This document shows, one piece after another, positions 1 through 9,400 of a stretch of 64,000 bases of DNA. Position 1 is the first letter of the stretch; each line of letters opens with the position of its first letter. A program made the translations under genes and the position numbers. The stretch spans positions 124,001 to 188,000 of the forward strand of contig NZ_BAFT02000060.1 of the NCBI RefSeq assembly GCF_000308475.2, in the 5' to 3' direction. The notes under the pieces are model-generated. The model was not told the DNA's origin. It did no database searches and was given only the letters and a program-made list of their open reading frames with translations. The DNA is from Nocardia brasiliensis NBRC 14402 (GTDB taxonomy: Bacteria; Actinomycetota; Actinomycetes; Mycobacteriales; Mycobacteriaceae).

Positions 1-1573
1 CGGTGCGCACGGCGGTGGCTATCTCGGCTCTGGTGGCGGCGTCGGCCGGGTGGTCGCGGTTCAGTTCGGCCACCAGCACCAGCTCGGGGTCGTCGTGATC
101 GAGCACCTGGAAGGCGGCACAGCGGTCGGGCCGCAGGGCCGGGTGGCTGTCCATCGCGGTGGCTTCGAGGTCGGAGGGATAGTGGTTGTAGCCGTCGATG
201 ATGATGAGGTCCTTACGACGACCGGTGACATAGAGCTGTCCCTCGTGCACGAACCCGAGATCGCCGGTGCGCAGGAAGTTTCCGGCGTGGCCGGGGACGC
301 TCGCGCCGAACGTCTCGGCCGAGGCTTGCGGCGCGTCCCAGTACCGGGCGCCGACACTGTCTCCGCGCAAACAGATTTCGCCGACCTGCCCGGCCGGTAG
401 CGGGGTGAGCGTCTCGGGGTCGGCGAGCACGAACTCGTAGGCGTCGTTGAGTTCACCGCTGGCCACCAACCTGCGGCCACCGCTCGGCACCGGTTCCACC
501 CGCCCCTTGGCCAGCGCGGTCGGGTCCACCTCGACGGTGGTGAGGCCGCTGCCGCGCGGGCCGCCGGTCACCAGCAGTGTCGCCTCGGCGAGGCCATAGC
601 ACGGGAACAGACTGGCGGCGTCGAAGCCCGCGTCGCCGAAATGCTCGGCGAAGGCGAGCATCGTGTCCACCCGGACGGGCTCCGCGCCGCAGAGCGCCAC
701 CCGCAGCGGCGACAGGTCGTACTTGCCGACCTGCGGGGCAGCCACCCGCCGCACCGCGAGCGCGAAAGAGAAGTTGGGGGCGACCGTATGGGTGGCGCCG
801 AAGCGCGACATCGCCGCGATCCAGCGCGCCGGTCGTTGCACGAAAGCCAAGGGGGACATGCTGATCACGGAGGAATCGCTGTACACCGGGTAGGTCACCA
901 TGCTGAGCAGGCCCATGTCGTGGAAGGTCGGCAGCCACGCCACACCCACTCCGGCGCCGATCTTTCCGGTGACCAGCCGCAGATTGGCGAGCACGTTGCC
1001 GTGGGTGAGCACGACACCTTTGGGTTCACCGGTCGAACCGGACGAATACTGCAAGTGCGCAATGGTTTCGGCGGTGATGCCCGGATCGCGGTACCGGTCG
1101 GCCGTCGCGGGGTCGACCTGATCGGTGACCACGGTGCGCAGCTGGGTGAATCCCTTGTTGTGCGCCAGCACCGGTGTCAGCAGCGGTTCGATATCGACAC
1201 TGGTGAGCACTAGCCGCGCCCCGGAGTTGGCGGTGATGGACGCCAGCCGCGCCAGCGAGTCGGCCAGCTTGTTCGGCTGCGGCGGCGCCACCGGCACCGC
1301 GACCACACCGGCGTACAGGCAGCCGTAGAAAGCCACGACGAATTCCAGCCCGGGCGCGTAGAGCAGCAGCGCCCGCTCCCCCGGCTCGGTGACCTCGGCC
1401 AGCCGCACGGCCACCGCGCGGGCCGCCCGGTCGAGGTCCGCGAAAGTCATTGCCGCACTGACCTCGTCACCGTCGCCGAGATGCCGGAACCGCACCTCGT
1501 CGGGTCTGGCGGCGGCCCGCATGGTCAGCATCTGCACGAGGGTGACCGGCTCTACCGGGAAGAAGGTTGTCAT
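1..1573 (-). CDS. Fatty acyl-AMP ligase (FAAL), 3' end beyond window
   Basis: Adenylates a free fatty acid with ATP and passes the acyl group to an acyl carrier protein, the usual way to prime a PKS with a fatty chain. The 524 visible codons show the AMP-binding P-loop (SSGSTGEPKG), a 'LPTFHDMGLL' stretch and 'APNFSFALAVRR', which is typical of FAALs rather than acyl-CoA synthetases, followed by the 'YGLAEATLLVTGG' and 'LRTGDLGF' adenylation motifs. About 50-60 C-terminal residues should lie left of base 1. The ATG at 1573 overlaps the stop of the phosphopantetheinyl transferase gene (ATGA), so translation is coupled and this is the last gene seen in the minus-strand PKS operon. The likely acceptor is the N-terminal ACP of the PKS at 6438-11294 (inference). 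Chain length preference cannot be read from sequence. Confidence 0.9.
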   Translation of the reverse strand, partial: MTTFFPVEPVTLVQMLTMRAAARPDEVRFRHLGDGDEVSAAMTFADLDRAARAVAVRLAEVTEPGERALLLYAPGLEFVVAFYGCLYAGVVAVPVAPPQPNKLADSLARLASITANSGARLVLTSVDIEPLLTPVLAHNKGFTQLRTVVTDQVDPATADRYRDPGITAETIAHLQYSSGSTGEPKGVVLTHGNVLANLRLVTGKIGAGVGVAWLPTFHDMGLLSMVTYPVYSDSSVISMSPLAFVQRPARWIAAMSRFGATHTVAPNFSFALAVRRVAAPQVGKYDLSPLRVALCGAEPVRVDTMLAFAEHFGDAGFDAASLFPCYGLAEATLLVTGGPRGSGLTTVEVDPTALAKGRVEPVPSGGRRLVASGELNDAYEFVLADPETLTPLPAGQVGEICLRGDSVGARYWDAPQASAETFGASVPGHAGNFLRTGDLGFVHEGQLYVTGRRKDLIIIDGYNHYPSDLEATAMDSHPALRPDRCAAFQVLDHDDPELVLVAELNRDHPADAATRAEIATAVRT

Positions 1574-2328
1574 GCTTGCACTCCTGCGCTTCGACGACCG
1601 AAATATGCTCTGGCCCCGGCCGATTCGGTGGGGCGCAAGGGAAAGCGCCGGGCCGGCCGGTGACTGACGAAGGCGCCGACGTGGCGCGGGCTCAGACCGA
1701 AGCGATGGACGTATCCAACGGGCAGTGCCGCGCCGTCGACGCCCGTGACCACCGTGTGCCCGGACGCATCCGCCCCGAGTTCGAGGGTGTCGGGAGATAT
1801 CGTCAACCCGCTGCCGAGCCATTTCAGGTAGCTTTCCTTGGCCACCCAGTGGTGCAGGAACCGGCGGCGGTCGGCCCGGACCAGGTCCGCCTCGCCCGGG
1901 GTGAGCACTCGAGTGGCGAGTGCCATCTGGTCGAAGTCGGTATCCAGCGATTCGATGTCGACGCCGACCGCGCCCGATCCGGCCACCGCGACGACCGCGC
2001 AGCCGGTCGTGTGCGTGAGATTGAATTGCAGTGCGTGGCCGAGTAATTCCGGCTTGCCGTGTACGCCTGTGGTGAATTCCAATGCTTCGGGGGCAATTCC
2101 GGTATACGCCCCGAGCACGCGACGCAGCGTGGCCCGGATCCGGATGAAGTCGTTCGCGAACGCTGCCGTGCCGAAGCGGGTGCTGCGGTCGAGTTCCGCG
2201 GCGGCCAGTACGCGACGATCGTCCGGCGCGCACTCCCCGGTCAGCGCCGTCCACCACAGTTCGACGTCGTCCGGCGCGATCGTCCGGCGCGGGGCCGTGC
2301 CGCCGCTCACGGCGAACCCGTCAGGCAT
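1570..2328 (-). CDS. Sfp-type 4'-phosphopantetheinyl transferase
   Basis: Moves phosphopantetheine from CoA to the active-site serine of carrier proteins. The broad-specificity Sfp class is indicated by the length (about 250 residues), the magnesium-binding GVDIESL motif and the WVAKESYLKWLG helix in the C-terminal half, plus a 'FNLTHTTG' CoA-contact stretch. The start is set at the ATG at 2328, which overlaps the thioesterase gene by 22 bases; a GTG at 2310 that overlaps the thioesterase stop (GTGA) is an equally good coupled start. Longer upstream starts lie in thioesterase coding sequence and are rejected. Expected clients are the two ACP domains of the PKS at 6438-11294 and the free ACP at 5290-5553. 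Confidence 0.92.
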   Translation of the reverse strand: MPDGFAVSGGTAPRRTIAPDDVELWWTALTGECAPDDRRVLAAAELDRSTRFGTAAFANDFIRIRATLRRVLGAYTGIAPEALEFTTGVHGKPELLGHALQFNLTHTTGCAVVAVAGSGAVGVDIESLDTDFDQMALATRVLTPGEADLVRADRRRFLHHWVAKESYLKWLGSGLTISPDTLELGADASGHTVVTGVDGAALPVGYVHRFGLSPRHVGAFVSHRPARRFPLRPTESAGARAYFGRRSAGVQA

Positions 2329-3065
2329 CGGCGCACCCGCCGGAGCACGGCGTCGCGGTGGGTCACCGGGAAGAAATGCCCGCCGGGCACGAGCCGGATA
2401 TCGACTCCGGCCGAGCCACATTCGGCCCACGGCTCGAGCTCGGCCATGGTGACGTGCGAATCGGCGCTCCCGCTCAGCACGGTGATCGGCAGGTCGAGGC
2501 GCGGGTGCGGCCGATAGTGGTAGGTCTGATCCACCCCCAGATCGGCGCGCATCAGCGCGAGCACCTGGGCGCGCATCTGCTCGTCCGCGAGCACCTCGTC
2601 AGGTGTGCCGCCGAGCCGGTAGACGATCTCCAGCAGCGTCGCGTCGGAGGCCATGCGGACCCACGGCAACCGCGAAGGATGGTGTGGCGCACGACGTCCG
2701 GACACGATCAGGTGCACCGGACGCGGCCCGGCCCCGGCGGCGAGCCGCCGAGCCAGCTCGTAGGCGACCAGCGCGCCCAAACTGTGCCCGAACAGCGCGA
2801 ACGGCTCCTGCCACGCGCCGTCCATTACCGCGAGCAGATCGTCGAGCAGCGCCCCGAGGTCCTCGAACGGCTGGTCCCGCATCCGCAGTTCCCGCCCGGG
2901 CGGTTGCAACGGGACCACGTCGACCTCGGGGCGCAACTGCTTGCGCCACGGCAGGTAGGTCGAGGCGCCCGCGCCCGCGTGCGGCAGGCAGTACAGCGTG
3001 GCGGCCGCGCCACCGGCCCCGGGATACGGCATCCATTTGCCCGCGGCGATCGTCGGCGCACTCAT
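2307..3065 (-). CDS. Type II thioesterase
   Basis: Stand-alone alpha/beta-hydrolase thioesterase of the GrsT/RifR group, about 252 residues. It shows the nucleophile elbow GHSLGA, an N-terminal 'LPHAGAGAS' oxyanion loop typical of type II enzymes, the 'PPGRELR' stretch and a C-terminal 'GGHFF' histidine. Such enzymes clear stalled or wrongly primed acyl groups from carrier proteins, and occasionally release product. The PKS in this operon has no thioesterase domain of its own and none is visible elsewhere in block 1, so a direct release role is possible (inference). The ATG at 3065 overlaps the FkbH stop (ATGA). Confidence 0.93.
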   Translation of the reverse strand: MSAPTIAAGKWMPYPGAGGAAATLYCLPHAGAGASTYLPWRKQLRPEVDVVPLQPPGRELRMRDQPFEDLGALLDDLLAVMDGAWQEPFALFGHSLGALVAYELARRLAAGAGPRPVHLIVSGRRAPHHPSRLPWVRMASDATLLEIVYRLGGTPDEVLADEQMRAQVLALMRADLGVDQTYHYRPHPRLDLPITVLSGSADSHVTMAELEPWAECGSAGVDIRLVPGGHFFPVTHRDAVLRRVRRCLTGSP

Positions 3066-4129
3066 CGACGGACCCCCACTTCGGGAGTCTCGACCGTGAG
3101 GTACGCCGGTGGCGGCGGGGGCGGCTCGGCCGGGGCGGCCAGCAGCGTGACACCGTCGCGTTCGCCCGCCTCGGTGAAACCGGCGAATCGATAGGTGATG
3201 TACATGATGCGATTCCGTTCCGTGGCAACGTATTCGGCGAGCAGTCGGGCACCGTGGCGCTGCGCGAGCCGGTGCACGTGGTGCAACAGCACCGTGCCGA
3301 CGCCGCGGGAGATCACCCGGCACGACATCAGCAGCAGCTGCAACCGCCATTCGTGCGCGCCGCGCTGCACCAGCGCGAGACCGACCTGCCCATAGCTGCC
3401 GTAGCGGTCGTCCAGTTCCGCCATCAGCAGCAGATACTCGTCGGAGGCTGCACAGGCGGCGAGTTCCTCGGCGGAGTACATGATCCCGGTGGAGTTCAGT
3501 TGATTGGTCCGCACGACGAGTTCCTCGGCCCGGCCGAGATCCGCGGCGGCGGCCGGGCTGATCCGGAACCGCATGCCGAGGGTGGCGAGGAATTCCTCGT
3601 TGGTGCCCGGGAAGCGCTGCTCGGCCACGCTACGCTCGATGCTCGCCCGGTACATGTGCCGCCGATTACGCGCGTCCGCGCTCACGTGCCGCGGCCGGAA
3701 TTCCGGCCGATCCGCCAGGGAGGCAATCTCTTCGGCGTCCAGGCACAGCACCTCGGGATGGGCGAACGCGACCTCGTCACGTTCCATCGCCTGGTCGTCG
3801 ACGAAGGCGAGGGTATCGATCCCGATATCGAGCCGTTGCGCGATGGCGGCCACCGACGCCGACTTATCGGCCCAGCCGATCTGCGGATGCAAGAAGTAGT
3901 CGGCGATCCCGAGCTCGGTCAGTTTCGCGAGCGCGATTTCGGGATCGTTGCGACTGGCGATCGAATGCAGTATTCCGCGTTCGTCCAGCGTGGTGATGGT
4001 CTCCCGGATACCGGGTTTCAGGTCGGTGACGGTGGCCTGCTCGAGCAGCACGCCGTCCCAGAGCGTGTGGTCGAGATCCCAGACCACGCATTTGATCTGA
4101 CGGGGGCGCTTGCGCACCTCGGCGTTCAT
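3062..4129 (-). CDS. FkbH-like glyceryltransferase/phosphatase
   Basis: HAD-superfamily enzyme that dephosphorylates 1,3-bisphosphoglycerate and loads the glyceryl group on a dedicated ACP. At 355 residues it has the length of a single-domain FkbH. The HAD nucleophile motif 'VWDLDHTLWDG' is at residues 15-25, 'SRND' follows at about residue 58, and 'FVDDQAMERDEV' carries the motif IV aspartates. The C-terminal half has a GNAT-like fold signature, as in other FkbH proteins. It lies directly behind FkbI, FkbJ and FkbK homologues (36 bases after FkbI), the same set that makes methoxymalonyl- or hydroxymalonyl-ACP in FK520, ansamitocin and zwittermicin pathways. The C-terminus has an unusual polyproline run (six P) near residue 337. 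Confidence 0.93.
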   Translation of the reverse strand: MNAEVRKRPRQIKCVVWDLDHTLWDGVLLEQATVTDLKPGIRETITTLDERGILHSIASRNDPEIALAKLTELGIADYFLHPQIGWADKSASVAAIAQRLDIGIDTLAFVDDQAMERDEVAFAHPEVLCLDAEEIASLADRPEFRPRHVSADARNRRHMYRASIERSVAEQRFPGTNEEFLATLGMRFRISPAAAADLGRAEELVVRTNQLNSTGIMYSAEELAACAASDEYLLLMAELDDRYGSYGQVGLALVQRGAHEWRLQLLLMSCRVISRGVGTVLLHHVHRLAQRHGARLLAEYVATERNRIMYITYRFAGFTEAGERDGVTLLAAPAEPPPPPPAYLTVETPEVGVRR

Positions 4130-4165
4130 CGAATTCCCCTTCCCGCTGCGCAGATCCGGCCGGCA

Positions 4166-5290
4166 TCAATCAATGGCGACGACCCGCGCCCGATTCAGGC
4201 ACGCGTCGGTGGCGATCAGGACGTGTTGCAGCTGGGTGCTGCCTTCGATGATCTCCATGACCTTGGCGTCGCGCAGATACCGCGCGACGGGGTACTCGTC
4301 GCTGCAGCCGCGCGCGCCGTGCAGCTGCACCGCGTCGTTGGCGGCCGCCACCGCCGCGGTCGCAGCGAACTGCTTGGCCATGCAGGTCGCCATGATGGTG
4401 TCGGGGCTGCCCGCGTCCTTCAGCCGTGCGGCCTGCCACACCAGCAACCGCGCCGCCCTGGTGTTGGTGGCGATGGTGGAGATCATCTGTTGCACCAGTT
4501 GGTGTTCGCGCAACAGCGCGCCGCCCTGACGCCGGGTGCTCGCGTAGCGCACGCAGGCCTCCAGGCAGGCCTGCAGGAGACCGACACAGCCGGCGGCCAC
4601 ACTGAACCGGCCGATATCGAGGACACCGGTGGCGATGGCGAGCCCCATCCCCTCGGGTCCGATCATCGCGTCCGGCCCCACCCGGCAATCCTCGAAGACG
4701 ATCTCGGCGACCGCACTGCCGCGCGTCCCGGTGACGTGCTCGACCGGCCTGCGCCGCACGCCGGGCTCGGCGGCGTCCACCAGGAAGGCCGCCGGACCTT
4801 TCCCGGTGCGGGCGAAAACGAGCAGCACATCGGCGAGTCGGCCGCCGGTGACCCAGAGCTTGTGCCCGTTCAGCACCCACTCCTGGCCCTCGCGCACGGC
4901 CGTGGCTTGCAGCGCGGCGAAGTCGCTGCCCGCGTCCGGCTCGGTGAGACAGAACGCGCCGAGCGCCGCCCCCGCCACCAGATCGGCCCGCCACCGGCGC
5001 CGCATCGTCGCGCTGCCCCAGCGATCCAGTGCGTAGAGCACCATCGAGTGCACGGTCAGCAGGCTGCGCATGGCCGCGCAGCCGCGGCCGATCTCCTCGT
5101 GTAGCTCGGCCAGCGCCGTCATGCCCGCCCCGGTGCCGCCGTCGGCCTCCGGCAACACCGCGCCCCACAGACCGCGAGCGGCGAACTCCCCCACCATCTT
5201 CCCGTCGATGCGGCCCGCGCGATCGAACTCCGCGGCCCGGGGAGCCAGCACCTCGTCGACGAACGCGGTGATCTCCGCCCGCGGCCGCAT
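4166..5290 (-). CDS. FkbI-like acyl-ACP dehydrogenase
   Basis: Acyl-CoA-dehydrogenase-fold flavoprotein, 374 residues, that in extender-unit pathways oxidises a glyceryl-derived ACP thioester. The FAD and substrate signatures 'FCLTEPDAGSD' and 'LWVTGG' are present, and the catalytic-base region 'EIIEGSTQLQ' lies near the C-terminus. The ATG at 5290 overlaps the ACP stop codon (TGATG); a GTG directly upstream at 5293 is the alternative. Its place between the ACP and FkbH homologues argues that the substrate is the glyceryl or tartronyl semialdehyde unit on the 5290-5553 ACP and not a free fatty acyl-CoA (inference from context). Confidence 0.92.
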   Translation of the reverse strand: MRPRAEITAFVDEVLAPRAAEFDRAGRIDGKMVGEFAARGLWGAVLPEADGGTGAGMTALAELHEEIGRGCAAMRSLLTVHSMVLYALDRWGSATMRRRWRADLVAGAALGAFCLTEPDAGSDFAALQATAVREGQEWVLNGHKLWVTGGRLADVLLVFARTGKGPAAFLVDAAEPGVRRRPVEHVTGTRGSAVAEIVFEDCRVGPDAMIGPEGMGLAIATGVLDIGRFSVAAGCVGLLQACLEACVRYASTRRQGGALLREHQLVQQMISTIATNTRAARLLVWQAARLKDAGSPDTIMATCMAKQFAATAAVAAANDAVQLHGARGCSDEYPVARYLRDAKVMEIIEGSTQLQHVLIATDACLNRARVVAID

Positions 5291-5553
5291 CACGCCACCT
5301 CGGTCGCCGCATCCCGGCCGCCGAGCCGGCCGACCAGCGCCAGCATCCGGTCCACCGTGCGGAAATTGTCCAGCATCAGTTCGTCGTTCGGAATCCGTTC
5401 GCCCAGTCGCTGTTCGATGAACATGACCAGCTCCATCGCGAACAGCGAGTTGACGAAGCCGCTTTCGAAGATGTCGCGGTCGTCCTGGAGTTCACCGGCG
5501 GGAAAGCGCTTGGCGACGAATTCACGGAGTTCGGAACGGGCATCGGAGAACAT
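5290..5553 (-). CDS. Discrete acyl carrier protein, FkbJ-like
   Basis: An 87-residue stand-alone ACP. The phosphopantetheine serine sits in 'SGFVNSLFAMELV' at residue 36; the GFVNS form is characteristic of the glyceryl-accepting FkbJ type rather than of modular PKS ACPs (GxDSL). It should carry the C3 unit from FkbH through both oxidations to the PKS acyltransferase. It is encoded between the FkbK and FkbI homologues and overlaps the latter by the stop codon. Confidence 0.93.
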   Translation of the reverse strand: MFSDARSELREFVAKRFPAGELQDDRDIFESGFVNSLFAMELVMFIEQRLGERIPNDELMLDNFRTVDRMLALVGRLGGRDAATEVA

Positions 5554-5598
5554 GTCTGCGGTCCTGTCGGTTACGGGGCAAGGAGGCGGGTGCTGCGC

Positions 5599-6441
5599 TC
5601 AGGAGTACGAGAAGAAACCCTGACCGGATTTACGGCCGTGCAGTCCGGCATCGACCATCTTCTTCAGCAGCGGACAGGGCCGATACTTGCTGTCGCCGTA
5701 GAACTCCTGGAGCCCTTCGATGCTGTAGAGGATGGTGTCGAGCCCGATGAGATCCGCGGTCTCCAGCGGACCCGAGGCGTGCCCGAAGCAGGAGCGGAAG
5801 ATCTCGTCGACCTCGGCCGCACCTGCCACGCCGTCCTGCAGCAGGAATATCGCCTCGTTGACCATCAGCATCAACACCCGATTGGATACGAAACCCGGCA
5901 TGTCGTGCACGACGATGCCGCGCTTGCCGAGACCGTCGAGCAGGTCCTGCGCCGTGGCGATGGTGGACTCCGAGGTGTGCCAGCCGCGGATCACCTCCAC
6001 CGTGGACTTCATCGGCACCGGATTCATGAAGTGCATGCCCAGCACCCGGTCGGGCCGGGTGGTCGCCCCGGCGATCTTGGTGATCGGAATGCACGACGTA
6101 TTCGCCGCGAACACCGTTTCGGGCGGGCAGATTTGGTCCAGCCGCGGATAGATCTCGGACTTCAACGCCCAGTTCTCGGTGATGTTCTCGATCACGAACT
6201 CCGCGGCCCCGACATCGGCGAGATCGGTCGTGTAGGTCACCCGCTGGGTCAGGTCCCCGTATTTCTCGGTGTCGTGGCCGAACAGGCGACCGGTGCGGTA
6301 GTACCGCAGCACCTCGTCCGCCGCACGGTCCAGTTGTTCCTGCGAGCGATCCACGAGCACCACCGAAAAGCCGTGTGCCGCAAGATCTTGCGCGAGGCCA
6401 CTGCCCATCACGCCCGCACCGATGACTCCGAGCGATTTCAT
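5599..6441 (-). CDS. FkbK-like 3-hydroxyacyl dehydrogenase
   Basis: NAD-dependent dehydrogenase of the 3-hydroxybutyryl-CoA dehydrogenase family, 280 residues. The Rossmann motif GxGxxG is at residues 8-13 (VIGAGVMGSG), followed by 'VLVDRS', 'NTSCIPITKIA' and the catalytic 'GMHFMNPVP' histidine. In methoxymalonyl/hydroxymalonyl pathways FkbK oxidises glyceryl-ACP at C3 to the aldehyde before FkbI makes the carboxylate. The ATG at 6441 overlaps the PKS stop (ATGA). No FkbG-type O-methyltransferase lies in this operon, so the default extender product would be hydroxymalonyl-ACP. Confidence 0.93.
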   Translation of the reverse strand: MKSLGVIGAGVMGSGLAQDLAAHGFSVVLVDRSQEQLDRAADEVLRYYRTGRLFGHDTEKYGDLTQRVTYTTDLADVGAAEFVIENITENWALKSEIYPRLDQICPPETVFAANTSCIPITKIAGATTRPDRVLGMHFMNPVPMKSTVEVIRGWHTSESTIATAQDLLDGLGKRGIVVHDMPGFVSNRVLMLMVNEAIFLLQDGVAGAAEVDEIFRSCFGHASGPLETADLIGLDTILYSIEGLQEFYGDSKYRPCPLLKKMVDAGLHGRKSGQGFFSYS

Positions 6442-9400
6442 GTCCGTGACTTCCTTTCCGGCGCGGTCGCGGTGAGCAGATAGTCGGCCATCTCGGCGAC
6501 CGTGGGGGCCTCGAACAACGCGACAGTCGGGACGACGACGCGGAATTGCTTCTTGATCGCGTTGATCAGTTGCAAGCCGACCAGCGAATTGCCCCCGGAT
6601 TCGAAGAAATTCTCGTGCAGGCCCACCTGGTCGACGCCGAGTGCCGTCTGCCACAACCGGGCGAGTTCGCGCCGATAGTCCTCGACCGTGCGGTCCGGTG
6701 CCGCAGCCGGTGCAACGCTGCTGTCGAGCGGATCGCCGGCGCGCACCCACGCCGCGAGGCGCTCGCGCAGCTGCCCCGCGGAGACGACCGCGCGCCGCGG
6801 TCCGCCCGCGATCAACCGGTCGAACACCGCGAGCGCGTCCGCGGGGGCGAACGAGTAAGTGTCCAATGATGCTGCGACGCACGGCCTTTCACCGTGCCGC
6901 ACGGTCGCCTGCCAGGTGTCCCAGCACGCGGTGCGCCACGCGGACCCACCCGGCAGGCCACGCAGGGTGACGAACTGATCCTGGAAGGCGTTGGCCGCCG
7001 CGTAAGCGGTGAAACCGATGCCGCCGAGCACCGCCGACATCGAGGACAGCAGGACGACGAAGTCGGGCCGCTCGTCGCGCAGCGCATGGGCCAGCGCGAG
7101 CGTGCCGTCCACCTTGGCCCGGAAGTGCGCTGCGGTGAGTTCCGGGGTCGTCCCCTCGATGGTGGTGAAGGCGTCGGGCGTCAGCACGCCCGCGGCGTGG
7201 ATCACGCCGTCGATCGGACCGAACCGCTTGCGGGCGAGCGCGATCGCGGCCGCCGCCGCCGCGCGGTCACCGATATCGCAGGGCTGCACCAGTACTTGTG
7301 CGCCCGCGCGGACCAGCTCGCGCACCGCGGCGGCGCGCTCGTGTGCCGTCGCACTCGCCTGCGCGAGCGAGGCCGGGTCGTCGAGATCCGGCAGCGGAGT
7401 CCGGGCGAGCAGCACGAATTTGAGCCCGGACCCCGCCGCCACCAGATGGGCGGCCATCTGGAGACCGATACTTCCTGTGCCACCCGTGATCACGTAGACG
7501 CCGCCGTCGCGCACATAGGCCTCGGCCTCGCCGAGCGTGCGCGGTTGGAAACGTTGAACGAATCTGCGCCGTCCACGCCGGGCCACCACCGCCGCCGAGC
7601 CGCGCCAATCCAGCTCGGCGACCACCGATTCCGCGAGTTCGCTCCACGAAGCGGACGCATCCTCGGCCGGGGTGACGACGTCGAACGTGCGCACCGCCAA
7701 GCCGGGATATTCCTGTCCCACGGTGCGTGCGGGCCCGACGAGGGTGGTTTTGCCCGGATACAGTTCGTCCTCGGGATCGCAGGTCTGCGCATGATCGGTG
7801 ACGACCAGGATCCGGCAGCCGTCGGCACAGTGGCGGCTCAGGTCCCCGGCCAGCGCCAGCAGGCTGTCGAAGCCGAGCCGCCGATGCGCGCCGACACCGT
7901 CGACGGACACCGGATCTTCCTGCGGGCCCTGCACCGACCACAGGTGCACCACCGTGCGGGGTAACAGGTTCCGGTCGGCCAGTGCCGTCATCAACTGTGC
8001 GTAGTCGCCGGATGCACCGGGCCGGAGCTGATAGCCGCCCGCCGTGGTCGTCGCGAATTCCGTTCCGGGAGAAACGGTTACCACGTCGGCCCCGCCGAGG
8101 GCTTTGACGAGATGCCGGGCCAGCTCGGCGCTGCACGTCTCAGGATCGGTGAAGACCAGGTAGGGACCGCTGCGCTCGTTCGCACCGTCGGTGACGCGGG
8201 TACCGACCCACTGCGGTTCGAGCACCTCGATGGTCCCCGTGCGCGCCGGACCGGGTTCGCGCACCGGGCGGGCCGCGCACGCTTCCGGCCAGAACTGCTG
8301 ATGCTGGAAGGAATACGTCGGCAACGAGACCGACGTCCCCGCCGATCCGACCTCGGACCAATCCACGTCCACTCCGGCCGCCCACAACCGGCCCAGGGTG
8401 CGGGCGACCACCTGGTCGTCCGGGTCGCGCAGCGATGCGGCGCGCAACGTCGGCAAGGTCAGCGCGCCATCCGAGTGCGCCAAGGTCTGCGCGGCCAAAC
8501 TGGCGAGCTGGCCCGCCCCGAGATCCACCAGCACGCACGGATCCGAGCCTGTCAGTGTCTGCACGCCCTCGTCGAAAACCACGGTCGCGCAGAGATGCTC
8601 GGCCCAGTAGTGCGGGTCACGCGCCTGCTCGTCGCTGATCCACGTTCCGGTCACGTTGGACACGAACGGAATTCGCGGGGCGCGCAGCTCGACGCCGTCG
8701 AACAGCTCGATCAGTGCCGCGCGCAGCGGCTCCAGCAGGTGTGAATGCATGGCGCGGGTGGTCGGCACGCGCAGCGCCGCGATCTCGTCGGCCGCCAGGC
8801 GTTGCTCGAGCGCGGCGACGGCGGCCTCAGTTCCGGCGACGACGACCGTGCCCGGGCTGTTGACCGCGGCGCAGGACAGATCCGGCCCGAGGTAGTCCGC
8901 GAGCCGATGCACACCCATGGCCACGGTCAGCATGGCACCGGGCGCGGCGGCCGCGACGAGCTGAGCGCGCCGCACCACCAGCGGCAGCGCGACTTCGACG
9001 TCGAACACTCCGGCCAGGCAGGCGGCGGTGTACTCGCCCAGGCTGTAGCCGAGCAGACCGGTGGGCTCGATGCCGTGGTCGCGCCAGAGCTGCGCCGCGG
9101 CGTAACTCAACGCGAACACCGCAGCGTGCGCGAGATCGGTTCGGGACACCAACTCGTCGGCGGGGAGCGCGGTCGAGCCCCGGTTACGCAGGGCGGCAAA
9201 GGGATCCGACGGCGCGGGTGCCGAATCCGGGTACAGGACCGTCCGCAGGTCCATACCGAGAGGCGCGGCCGCGATCTCGGCGCAGTGGTCGAGTGCGGCG
9301 CGGAAGGCAGGTTCCGCACGGTAGAGGTCGCGGCCCATCCCGGCGAACTGATCGCCGGTACCGGGCAAGACGAAGCGCACGGTCGGCGCTCGCCCGTGCG

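Noticed and set aside
2603..5104. 833-codon plus-strand frame across the thioesterase and FkbH/FkbI genes
   Set aside because: Shadow of overlapping minus-strand genes; composition dominated by Arg, Gly and Pro.
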